This document shows positions 9,171 through 16,707 of a stretch of DNA of 64,000 nt, in pieces. A model generated the notes under the pieces. The model was not told the DNA's origin and ran no database searches. It worked only from the letters and a program-made list of their open reading frames with translations. This DNA comes from an uncultured Clostridia bacterium. GTDB taxonomy: Bacteria > Bacillota > Clostridia > Christensenellales > HGM11417. Made by a program: the position numbers and the translations under genes. Each line of letters opens with the position of its first letter. Within the stretch, counting starts at the first letter, position 1. Location of the stretch: the NCBI GenBank assembly GCA_944332455.1, contig CALVJY010000009.1, positions 1 through 64,000 on the forward strand, given 5' to 3'.

Positions 9171-9294
9171 CGCTTTTTTCCGCGATTGCCGCCGTCCGCC
9201 CCAAGGCGGCACGTTTTTCCGCGATCGCCCGACCGGCCGCCCCAAGGCGGCACGTTTTTCCACGATCGTCCGACCGGCCCGCCCCAAAGCGGCG
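9171..9294. repeat. 41-bp tandem repeat between pstB and phoU
   Basis: Three copies (about 9171-9211, 9212-9252, 9253-9294) of a unit that begins CGTTTTTCCGCGATCG and ends CCCCAAGGCGGCA. Copies 2 and 3 are the closest. The palindromes CGATCG and GCCGCCCCAAGGCGGC could fold as small hairpins inside the pst-pho mRNA, where pstB and phoU are otherwise expected to be closely spaced. Confidence 0.85.
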
Positions 9295-9337
9295 TGGGAT
9301 GTCGGGATCGGCGGCCCGGCCGCCCTTTGCCCCGGGA

Positions 9338-10105
9338 TCAGCCGAAGCGGCCGGTGATGTAGCGCTCGGTCTCCGGCATGCGGGGGGCTTCGAAGATCTG
9401 TTCGGTGTCGCCGTACTCGACCAGATCGCCCAGCAGGAAAAATCCGGTCTTGTCCGAGATCCGGGTGGCCTGCTGCATGTTGTGGGTGACGATGACGATG
9501 GTCACCGTCTGCTTGAGTTCGGCGCACAGTTCCTCGATCTTGCCGGTGGAAATGGGGTCCAGGGCCGAGGTAGGCTCGTCCATGAGCAGGATCTTGGGAT
9601 CCACGGCCAGGGCCCGGGCGATGCACAGCCGCTGCTGCTGACCGCCGGACAGACCCAGGGCGGACTTGCGGAGGCGGTCCTTCAGCTCCTCCCACATGGC
9701 CGACTGCTTCAGGGTGCGCTCCACGATCTCGTCCAGCTCCGAACGCTTGCGGATGCCGTAGATGCGCGCCCCGTAGGCGATGTTGTCGTATACGCTCATG
9801 GGGAAGGGATTGGGCTTTTGAAAGACCATGCCGATGCTGCGGCGAAGCTCGTTGACCTCGACCTCGCGGTAGATGTCCACGTCCCCCACCTTGATGGTGC
9901 CCTCCACCTTGCAGCCCTCGATGAGGTCGTTCATGCGGTTGAGGCAGCGCAGCAGGGTGCTCTTGCCGCAGCCCGAGGGGCCGATGAAGGCGGTCACCTG
10001 GTTGGCGGGGATCTCCATGTTGATGTCTTTGAGCGCCTGAAAGTCGGAATAGAACAGATTGACGTCCTTTATGCTGACGTTGGCGCTTTGGATGGCTTTA
10101 CTCAT
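9338..10105 (-). CDS. pstB: Phosphate ABC transporter ATP-binding protein PstB
   Basis: A 255-residue ABC ATPase with Walker [10 protein letters not shown], the signature [15 protein letters not shown], Walker [13 protein letters not shown] and the H-loop VTHNMQQA. The segment LNRMNDLI after Walker A is characteristic of PstB. It drives phosphate import through the fused permease encoded immediately upstream. Its ATG overlaps the permease stop codon (ATGA, 10102-10105), which implies translational coupling. Length is normal for the family. Confidence 0.96.
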   Translation of the reverse strand: MSKAIQSANVSIKDVNLFYSDFQALKDINMEIPANQVTAFIGPSGCGKSTLLRCLNRMNDLIEGCKVEGTIKVGDVDIYREVEVNELRRSIGMVFQKPNPFPMSVYDNIAYGARIYGIRKRSELDEIVERTLKQSAMWEELKDRLRKSALGLSGGQQQRLCIARALAVDPKILLMDEPTSALDPISTGKIEELCAELKQTVTIVIVTHNMQQATRISDKTGFFLLGDLVEYGDTEQIFEAPRMPETERYITGRFG

Positions 10106-11889
10106 GCGCCGGTCGTCCTCCTCTGAAGTTTTTTGACCAAAAAGGTGGAAAGCAGGTTGAGCCCCAGCACGATGATCATCAGGATGGCCGCCGTGGCGTA
10201 GGCCTGATCAAGGTAAAGCCCTTCTCCTGTATAATAATACAGGAGAACAGCCAGACTTGTTCCCGGGCTGGAAAGTCCGCTGGGAGCCGGTCTTGGCGAT
10301 GCCCCCATGGTATAGACCAATGGAGCGGACTCGCTGACCACACGGCCGATCGCCAGGATGACGGCGGCCAAGATACCGGGCAGAGCCGAGGGCAGCACCA
10401 CCTTGAACACGGTGCGCAGCTTGGTGGCCCCCAGGGCGTAGCTCCCCTCCCGATAGGAGTCGGGCACGGCGATCAGGGCCTCCTCGGTGGAGCGCACGAT
10501 CACGGGCAGGATCATGATGGTCACGGTAAGTGAGCCGGATATGATACTAGTGCCCAGATTCATGAAAGTACAGAAGAAAGCCATACCGAACAGACCGTAC
10601 ACGATAGATGGCACTCCAGACAATACTTCGATGGCTGAACGAATCACTTTTACCAGTTTGTTCCCTCTCTTCGTATACTCATGCAAATAAATTGCAGTAG
10701 CAATTCCGATAGGGATCGCTATGACCATACTGACAACAATCAAAAGTCCGGTGGCCGCCAGTGCCGGCATGATAGTGGGCCCGCTTCCATAAGTATAGTT
10801 GTTTGTAAGGAAATCCCAAGTGATATGCGGAATACCGTTAATCATTACGAACAACACGATTCCCGCTAAGGCAACCGTCGAAAAGGCAGCAGCCCCGTAA
10901 CAGCAACCCTTTTTAAATTTTCCTAAAGGGCGGTCTATTTTGGCGTAAAAACCCCGAAGCCAGTCCGGCACAAGCCTCCCCTGCCTCCCGTTCCTGTTTG
11001 ATTTTTTCTCTCGGCTGACCATGTGCAGAATGAGATTCACAATCAGCACAAATACCAACAGCACACAGCCTATGGCAAACAGGGAACTCAGATGCACGTC
11101 CTCGGCATAACCCATCTCTTTGACAATGGTAGCTGTCAGCGTACAGAAAGAACGGAAGAGACCGGTTGGGAATACGGGACTGTTGCCCGCCACCATGACC
11201 ACGGCCATGGTCTCCCCCATGGCCCGGCCCACGCCCAGAATGAGCGAGGCCAGAACGCCGGAGCGGCCGGCCGGCACCACCACCTTGAACACGGCCTGTT
11301 CGTGGCTGGCGCCCAGCGCCCGGGCGCCCTCGTAGTAGGCGTCAGGCACGGCCTCGATGGCGTTTTTGGAGAGCGACACCACCGTGGGCAGGATCATGAT
11401 ACCCAACACGATAGACACCAAAAAGATGCCCGAACCGGAGCCGTTCGATGTAAAGATTCCCAAAAACGGAGATAACACCCGCATCCCAAAGAAGCCGAAT
11501 ATGACAGAAGGAATGCCCGCCAGCAGATTGACCACCTGCGACAGGATCCCCTTGATCTTTTTGGGACAGAACTTGGCCAGAAATATGGCGGTCAGATAAC
11601 CGATCGTACCTCCTACCAGCAAAGCGCCGGCGGTGGCGCACAGGGTACCCACGATCATGGGCAAAATGCCATACATCCCTTCCAACGCCTGGTCAAAGAC
11701 ATCATTGTTATTCGGTCGCCAATCGACTCCGAACAGGAAATCGAACAGTCCCACTTTGGCCATGGCAGGAATGCCACGGACAAACAGAAAGATACATATG
11801 ACAATAACGGCAACCACCGAAAAGGCTGCCGCTATGCCAAACACGACCGTCATGATCGTGTTTAAATTCTTTTGTCTTGCCTGCGTCAT
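10102..11889 (-). CDS. pstCA: PstC-PstA fusion: phosphate ABC transporter permease
   Basis: One 595-residue polypeptide holds both membrane subunits. Residues 1-300 resemble PstC and residues 325-595 resemble PstA. Each half has about six membrane segments and its own cytoplasmic EAA loop: [16 protein letters not shown] in the first half and [16 protein letters not shown] in the second. A basic linker (about 300-325) joins them. In most bacteria these are two genes forming a heterodimer; here one chain supplies both. Base composition alternates sharply along the gene: about 10200-10330, 10540-11160 and 11400-11890 are visibly AT-richer than the stretches between them. The ribosome site before the ATG is weak. 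Confidence 0.93.
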   Translation of the reverse strand: MTQARQKNLNTIMTVVFGIAAAFSVVAVIVICIFLFVRGIPAMAKVGLFDFLFGVDWRPNNNDVFDQALEGMYGILPMIVGTLCATAGALLVGGTIGYLTAIFLAKFCPKKIKGILSQVVNLLAGIPSVIFGFFGMRVLSPFLGIFTSNGSGSGIFLVSIVLGIMILPTVVSLSKNAIEAVPDAYYEGARALGASHEQAVFKVVVPAGRSGVLASLILGVGRAMGETMAVVMVAGNSPVFPTGLFRSFCTLTATIVKEMGYAEDVHLSSLFAIGCVLLVFVLIVNLILHMVSREKKSNRNGRQGRLVPDWLRGFYAKIDRPLGKFKKGCCYGAAAFSTVALAGIVLFVMINGIPHITWDFLTNNYTYGSGPTIMPALAATGLLIVVSMVIAIPIGIATAIYLHEYTKRGNKLVKVIRSAIEVLSGVPSIVYGLFGMAFFCTFMNLGTSIISGSLTVTIMILPVIVRSTEEALIAVPDSYREGSYALGATKLRTVFKVVLPSALPGILAAVILAIGRVVSESAPLVYTMGASPRPAPSGLSSPGTSLAVLLYYYTGEGLYLDQAYATAAILMIIVLGLNLLSTFLVKKLQRRTTGA

Positions 11890-11904
11890 ACTCTATTAAT
11901 CCGT

Positions 11905-12843
11905 TCAGGCAGCCACATTCTCCTCGGGGAGCAGGGTGGAGAACTTGGTTATGGCCCCGGTGTAGATGTCGAAGATCTGCTCGATGGTGACGTCTTCCAG
12001 CTCGTTGGCGTTGTTCACGATGACAGCCACGGCGTCTAGCGCGATGTCAAAATGAGTAGCATACTCCTCATCCGCCGGCTTCAGTTTCGACGAACTCAAG
12101 CCGATCACATTTCCGTTGGCATCTTTTTCAACGGCTTCTTTGCCGACACCGGAACCTTTGCAGTCCACGTCAAAGTGCTCTTCCGGATCTACACCGGTTA
12201 ACTCGATGTAAGTTTCGATCAATCCCGCCACATGCTTTCCGTTTTCAGTCTTGCCGACCATCAAAGGCTCGATAGAGGTCGATCCGCGAATGATCACTTT
12301 GCCGGCGTTGATTTCGGTCATATCATCAGGCTTCACATAATCAGGCGTATTTTCATCGAGCTGCTGCACATAGCCATGCTCCAGAACGATCTCCTGAGCC
12401 TGCTTGCTCTGCAGGAATTTAATAAAGTCCGCAGCGGCAGGCGTCGTCTCCACTTTCTTGCTGTTCAGGATGACGAAAGGTCTCCACAGAGAATAGCTTC
12501 CACCCAGAACGGTCTCCGAGGAGGGCGCCACGCCGTTGACTTTCAGCACTTTGACGGTGTCGTCCACCGAACCCAACGAAATATAACCGATGGCGGTTTT
12601 GTTGGTCGCAACCATGGTCTTAACAGCACCTGTGCTGTTCTGCTCCTCACGGGTGGCGACCAGGTTTTCCTCGGACAGCTCTTCGTCCCCTTTGGTAATC
12701 AAGCTGTCAAAAGCATCACGGGTACCGGAAGCGGAATCACGGACAATGACCATGATGTCCTTCTCTCCGCCGCAGCCGACCATGGCGACCGCGCCGATCA
12801 CGAGTGCGAGCACAACTAACATGGCTCTGAGAAACTTTTTCAT
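11905..12843 (-). CDS. pstS: Phosphate-binding lipoprotein PstS with permuted domain order
   Basis: A 312-residue secreted phosphate receptor. The signal peptide ends in lipobox MVGC (Cys24). The phosphate-binding signature SGTRDAF, normally in the second half of PstS, is at residues 39-45, followed by the TSxxxx-IGYISLG lobe. The segment VIIRGSTSIEPL, normally near the mature N-terminus, starts only at about residue 184 and is followed by GSGVGKEAVE and the VIVNNAN..IFDIYTGAI region, after which the protein ends. The halves are therefore in swapped order relative to the classical protein, as in a circular permutation. The start follows AGGAGATGCAAGT. It is the first gene of the operon, behind a Pho box. 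Confidence 0.9.
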   Translation of the reverse strand: MKKFLRAMLVVLALVIGAVAMVGCGGEKDIMVIVRDSASGTRDAFDSLITKGDEELSEENLVATREEQNSTGAVKTMVATNKTAIGYISLGSVDDTVKVLKVNGVAPSSETVLGGSYSLWRPFVILNSKKVETTPAAADFIKFLQSKQAQEIVLEHGYVQQLDENTPDYVKPDDMTEINAGKVIIRGSTSIEPLMVGKTENGKHVAGLIETYIELTGVDPEEHFDVDCKGSGVGKEAVEKDANGNVIGLSSSKLKPADEEYATHFDIALDAVAVIVNNANELEDVTIEQIFDIYTGAITKFSTLLPEENVAA

Positions 12844-12913
12844 ACTTGCATCTCCTTTTGTTTGATCTTGCCTACAGTTTACCATAAAGAAAAATTTCTT
12901 GCTATCATGAAAC

Positions 12914-12941
12914 GGTAAAACTTTTGTAAAGTTTTTGTAAA
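12914..12941 (-). promoter_or_regulatory. Pho box upstream of pstS
   Basis: On the minus strand three half-sites TTTACA, TTTACA and TTTACC recur every 11 bases (plus-strand 12936-12941, 12925-12930, 12914-12919). Direct repeats of TT(A/T)ACA with about 5-base spacing are the known target of PhoP/PhoB regulators in Firmicutes. They lie about 70 bases before the pstS start, as expected for activation by the PhoB encoded in the same operon. Confidence 0.75.
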
Positions 12942-13211
12942 GTTTCGGGGCCTTCTCCCCCGTTTTTCCGCCTCTTGTTTTGAGGTTTTCCAAGCCCTCC
13001 CAAATCGATAGGGAAATTTTTGCCAAAATATCGCCATAAAATTCAGTTTTTCGCCCGGATTCCTTGTCAAAAAACGGAAAATTCTGTTCCCCCACTCTCC
13101 CTTCCGTCCCTTCCTTTCTCCGCCCATTCCGTAAAACTTTCTTTACATTCGCCGCCCGATCGGAAAAGTTTTTGTCAAAAGCGCTTTACAAAAGACTGCC
13201 TCCGCCGAAAT

Positions 13212-13372
13212 TCCCCTTTCCCGGACATATACTGCCTCCTCCGAGACCACCCCTCTCCCGGGCATATGCGCCTCCTCCGAGACCGCCCCTTTCCCGGGCA
13301 TATGCTGCTTTCTCCGAGATCGCCCTTCTCCCGGGCATACGCTCCTCCTCCAGGCCGCCCCTCTCCCGGCAT
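13212..13372. repeat. 36-bp tandem repeat, about 4.5 copies
   Basis: Units of the form CCCCTCTCCCGGGCATATG followed by a CTCCTCCGAGACCG-type half recur from 13212 to 13372 with few changes. They are in phase with a 12-residue peptide period on the minus strand, but no start site or family supports a protein. This is part of the 1.1-kb gene-free stretch 12844-13944, which otherwise holds the Pho box, shorter repeats and a promoter. Confidence 0.85.
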
Positions 13373-13455
13373 AAATGCTGCCCGCCCGATGCCGGCCCCG
13401 TCTTCCCGCCCGTCCGGACAATGCCAGCACCCGTCCGCCCGGAAAAAGCCAAAAC

Positions 13456-13520
13456 CTGCCCATCTGGCGCCGGCCCTTATGTATCCTGCCCGTCTGGCGC
13501 CGGCCCTTATATATTCTGTT
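13456..13520. repeat. 30-bp direct repeat, two copies
   Basis: The sequence CTGGCGCCGGCCCTTAT and its flanks occur twice head-to-tail, differing at a few bases. It lies a short distance after the 36-bp array in the same gene-free interval. Confidence 0.75.
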
Positions 13521-13628
13521 ATATTCTGTCCGAAAAACCGGAGCCGGAAGCCGCCGCTTGCCCCTTTTGACCGGTTCATTCATTCTCCGTCCGGCGGGAC
13601 AGGAGCCAAGGCCTTCCCCGGGGGCTTT

Positions 13629-13890
13629 TCTGATCGGCAAAGCGGAAGCTATTGCCTTTTAAAGAACCCCCTGCACCCTTTCTTTTCTGATGGCAAAACG
13701 GCGCCCCGGAAAGCACCCCGCGCCACTCTGTCTTTCTGATCGACAACACAAGCACAAATTCTATTGTCCTCACAAGCACAAATTCTATCGTCCTCGAAAG
13801 ACAACCTTTCCGCGACTCCCTCTTTCTGATCGACAAGGCGAAGCAGCGCCTCCGAAAGCCCCTTCGCACCTCTTCTTTTCTGATTGACAA
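13629..13890 (+). repeat. Dispersed TTTCTGATCGACAA motifs leading to a promoter
   Basis: The motif TTTCTGATCGACAA or a close variant occurs near 13627, 13680, 13733, 13826 and 13877. Between two of them a 24-base unit (CACAAGCACAAATTCTAT...) is tandemly duplicated at 13747-13794. The last copy supplies the TTGACA -35 element of the promoter at 13884-13913; the others lack a convincing -10 element. Confidence 0.7.
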
Positions 13891-13913
13891 AAGGGGACCG
13901 TTTCGTTTAAAAT
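13884..13913 (+). promoter_or_regulatory. Promoter of the GHKL-like gene
   Basis: TTGACA (13884-13889) and TAAAAT (13908-13913) with an 18-base spacer, about 30 bases before the ribosome site of the gene at 13945. Confidence 0.75.
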
Positions 13914-13944
13914 AGTAGGGAAAAAGACAGGAGATTTTTGAGTT

Positions 13945-14532
13945 ATGGTGACAGACAAATTTGAGCTGAAAGATCTTTCACAGGATATTCCCGCCGCGCT
14001 CGGAGAGATCGAGCGGGCCGCCGAATTTTGCAAGCTCTCCCCCGAGCAGGTCAACGTGGTGCGCCTGCTGGGGGAAGAAATGATGTCCATGACCCGAGAA
14101 ATCCTGAAGGGGTGCTCGGCGGAGCTTTGGATGGAGAATCAGAAAAACCGCTTTGAGATCCATCTTTCGGCCAAGGCCATGGTGGACGCCGACGCCAAAA
14201 AGACCTTCATTGACCTGTCCTCGGCCCGGAAGAACACCCTGCCCCGGGGCCTGAAGGCCAAGATCGCCATGCTGTTTGAAAATTTTCTCTTTTCGGACAA
14301 CCAGGCGGCCCTGATCATGCCCTCCATGCAGTACGGCTTTGCCGGCGGACTTCCCGGCACGACGGCCGGCGCGGTCTGGTCCATGCGGAACTTCAACCGC
14401 AACGCCCCCGCCGAGGAACGCGACGCCGCGCTGGAGGGCGCGGAAAAGTCCATTCTGGAACGGTTCGCCGACGACATCCTCGTCACCGTGCGCCTGAGCG
14501 AAGTGGAGCTGGTCTGCGTCAAGGAATTTTAA
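13945..14532 (+). CDS. Uncharacterised RsbW/GHKL-like protein
   Basis: A 195-residue soluble protein. I recognise only a faint likeness to GHKL ATPases of the anti-sigma/RsbW type: the N-terminal helix VRLLGEEMMSMTREIL resembles an N-box (with EE where the family has ExxxN), followed by a beta-rich stretch. The downstream half (IMPSMQYGFAGG...) is not recognised, and a clear G-box DxGxG is missing, so ATP binding is doubtful. It is expressed alone from its own promoter, with a good AGGAG ribosome site. The frame, codon use and promoter support a real gene; the function is unknown. Confidence 0.75.
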   Translation: MVTDKFELKDLSQDIPAALGEIERAAEFCKLSPEQVNVVRLLGEEMMSMTREILKGCSAELWMENQKNRFEIHLSAKAMVDADAKKTFIDLSSARKNTLPRGLKAKIAMLFENFLFSDNQAALIMPSMQYGFAGGLPGTTAGAVWSMRNFNRNAPAEERDAALEGAEKSILERFADDILVTVRLSEVELVCVKEF

Positions 14533-15180
14533 GTGCCACAGGCACTTTTCTGTCCGCCCACTCCGGGCAAACGGGGAAACGGATTTATTTATCCTGCGAT
14601 AAATTTATGTCGATATGTTTGCCTTCGGCAAACTCGATATATGGCCTGACGGCCATTCGACCAAGGCTCCGGTGCCGGCGGCACCGGGCAGCGCGCCCAC
14701 TCCGGGTGACCGGGCAAATGATTTATTTACCTGCGATGGATTTTAGACGATATACACGGCTGCTCGCCTTGCTCGATATGTGCCACAACGTGGCACGTAT
14801 TGGATAAAAAACATAAAGGAAAATTGGTATGCCCGTGTCCGATTGCTTTGTTCGTAAAGTTTATCTTCGTACCGGGCTTCCAATCTCGTCGCGCCAACGC
14901 CGGGCGTGTACCGGCGTTGGACTCAATCGAAAATTTACGGTGAGTAAATTTTCGGCCGGAAAAGGGTGAAGCGGAGGCGCAGCCGAAGCGAGGGAAAAAC
15001 CGCGCATAGCTGCACTAAAAGATTGCAGACAGCACTAATGTTTGTTAAAAGTAAGGATTATTTCAGCCCTTAAAGACAAGTCAGCGGCACGCGGTTTGTC
15101 CCTCAAGTCCGGCTCATTTTTCGCAAAGCGAAAAATGATGTCTGGCCGGAGCGCCGCAGGCCGCCTGGCCGGAAAAAAGG
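14533..15180. repeat. Hairpin-rich repeat assembly upstream of the AraC gene
   Basis: This 650-base gene-free stretch is built from short palindromes (GTGCC-ACAG-GCAC, TTTGCC-TTCG-GGCAAA-type, TGGCC-TGAC-GGCCA, GGTGCC-GGC-GGCACC, GTGCCA-CAACG-TGGCAC) and longer modules. One module pair, CGCCCACTCCGGG plus TTTATTTATCCTGCGA, appears at about 14556-14600 and again at about 14694-14735. Two later modules, near 14870-14905 and 15083-15165, recur downstream of the AraC gene. I see no gene in it. Confidence 0.8.
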
Positions 15181-15187
15181 AGATCGT

Positions 15188-16210
15188 ATGCGGGAAAGCC
15201 TGATCCGACATTTTGAGCCGTTGACCGAGGAGGAGCGCGCGCTGCTGGCCATGCCGCCGGACGCCGCCGCCTTCGAGCCTGCCCGTTACAGTTCGCAGGG
15301 CTCCTTTACCTTTGAGAGCAAGACGGTCATGCAGCGGGCGGGCAGCCTGATCGACATCCGCCCGCACACCCGCTTTGTACACTTTCCCAAGCACCGGCAC
15401 GACTACATCGAGGTGCTGTTCATGCTGCGGGGAAGCACCACCCACATCGTCAACGACGTCCACACCGTCACCCTGAAGGCCGGGGATCTGCTCTTTCTGA
15501 ATCAGGTGGCCGACCACGAGATCCTGCCGGCCGGCAAGGACGACATCGGGGTCAACTTTATCATTCTGCCTGCCTTTTTCGATTTCTCCTTCGGGATCCT
15601 GGAGGGGGACAACGCCCTCTCGCGCTTTCTGGTCAGCACCCTCTCCTCGGGCAAGAACACTTCGGACTACCTCTATTTTCAGGTCGCCGACGTGCTGCCC
15701 GTGCAGAACTTGCTGGAAAATCTGGTCTATGCCCTGGTGGAGAGGCGGGACGACGACCGACTGAACCGCATGACCATGGGCCTGCTGCTTCTGGAGCTTT
15801 TGCAGTGCTCGGAGGCCCTGGAGTCCGGCTCCGAGGACACCTACCGCCACTCCCTGGCCATGCAGGTGCTCAAGTACATCGACCGCCATTACCAAAAGGC
15901 CAGCCTGACCGAGCTGTGCAGGGATTTGAACCAGTCCCCCTCCGGCCTGTCCAAGCTGGTACGGGAACAGACCGGCAAGACCTTTTCCGAACTGCTGCTG
16001 GACAAGCGCCTTTCCCGGGCCAGAGAGCTGATCGAGCACTCGACCCTCCCCATCACCGAGATCATCCACCTGGTGGGCTACGAGAATACCAGCTACTTTT
16101 ACCGCACTTTTTCCGAAAAATTCGGCCAAAGCCCCCGCGAGATCCGGACTTCCGGCTCCGAAACGTCCGAAGCAGGCGGCAGCGCCGCCGGGCAATACAC
16201 CCGTTCTTAA
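15188..16210 (+). CDS. AraC-family transcriptional regulator with cupin sensor domain
   Basis: A 340-residue regulator. The N-terminal half (about 50-180) carries a cupin-like sugar-sensing fold, with FPKHRHDYIEVLFMLRG and LKAGDLLFLNQVADHEI. The C-terminal 100 residues hold two AraC helix-turn-helix units (LTELCRDLNQSPSGLSKLVREQTG and ITEIIHLVGYENTSYFYRTFSEKFGQSPREIR). It stands just upstream of, and on the same strand as, L-rhamnose isomerase, so a RhaS/RhaR-like activator of rhamnose use is plausible. The start follows GGAGATCGT. The last eight or so codons and the stop lie inside a repeat whose second copy is at 16443-16481, so the native C-terminus may have been replaced by repeat sequence. 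Confidence 0.92.
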   Translation: MRESLIRHFEPLTEEERALLAMPPDAAAFEPARYSSQGSFTFESKTVMQRAGSLIDIRPHTRFVHFPKHRHDYIEVLFMLRGSTTHIVNDVHTVTLKAGDLLFLNQVADHEILPAGKDDIGVNFIILPAFFDFSFGILEGDNALSRFLVSTLSSGKNTSDYLYFQVADVLPVQNLLENLVYALVERRDDDRLNRMTMGLLLLELLQCSEALESGSEDTYRHSLAMQVLKYIDRHYQKASLTELCRDLNQSPSGLSKLVREQTGKTFSELLLDKRLSRARELIEHSTLPITEIIHLVGYENTSYFYRTFSEKFGQSPREIRTSGSETSEAGGSAAGQYTRS

Positions 16211-16481
16211 ATAAACTTTATTTATAACTGTTCTCGCACCGGCTTTCCATCTCGTCGTGCCAAGAGCGGGGCGGCAGCGCCGCCGGGCCTGCACGCCCAC
16301 TCGAGGCGAACAAAAAACATTAAACTTTTATTTCCTGCGATAAAGCTATGTCAAGAGCGGATCGGGTGCCGCCAGCGGCACGCGGTTTTCCCCTCAGGTC
16401 CGGCTCATTTTTCGCTTTGCGAAAAATGTCGTTTGGCAGGAAGCGCCGCCGGGCAATACGCCCGTTCTTAAACAGACTTTA
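16182..16481 (+). repeat. Repeat assembly at and after the AraC 3' end
   Basis: A 39-base unit, GCGCCGCCGGGCAATAC..., occurs at 16182-16220 (covering the AraC stop codon) and at 16443-16481 with three or four differences. Between the copies lie modules shared with the upstream assembly: CCATCTCGTCGTGCC (about 16247), CGCCCACTCGAGG (about 16293), TTTTATTTCCTGCGAT (about 16326) and an approximately 80-base block at 16374-16455 ending in a TTTTTCGC/GCGAAAAA hairpin. The modules are in direct orientation relative to the upstream set. Confidence 0.8.
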
Positions 16482-16534
16482 CTGAAAGCTGGGCGCCAGG
16501 AAAATCAGGTCGTAAATGTTCTGAAACAAAGACC

Positions 16535-16564
16535 TTGCTTTTTGAGCGGGTTTTGTGGTACAAT
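16535..16564 (+). promoter_or_regulatory. Promoter of rhaA
   Basis: TTGCTT (16535-16540) and TACAAT (16559-16564) with an 18-base spacer. The weak -35 element fits a promoter needing an activator such as the upstream AraC protein. A leader of about 140 bases separates it from the rhaA start. Confidence 0.6.
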
Positions 16565-16707
16565 AGCCTCGGCAAGGGAAAAAGCCCCCTTTTTCAGGAG
16601 AATGCGGCCCCTCTCGGGGAAAATAAAGCCCTCTCCGTCAAAAAAGCGGCACCCCCTGCCCATCTGCTGAAATTCAAATCAGGTCGCAAGACCGAAGGAG
16701 ATTTGCT

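Noticed and set aside
8445-9695. 416-residue version of PhoU
   Set aside because: The upstream 197 residues translate the intergenic 41-bp repeat and the antisense-frame of pstB; the family start and ribosome site are at 9104.
13130-13195. Additional TTTACA motifs on the plus strand near 13142 and 13185
   Set aside because: They are not in the 11-base-spaced tandem form of the Pho box and lie too far from pstS on the other strand.
14533-16500. Insertion sequence or transposon remnant around the AraC gene
   Set aside because: No transposase fragment, no terminal inverted repeats and no target-site duplication were visible; only shared small modules.
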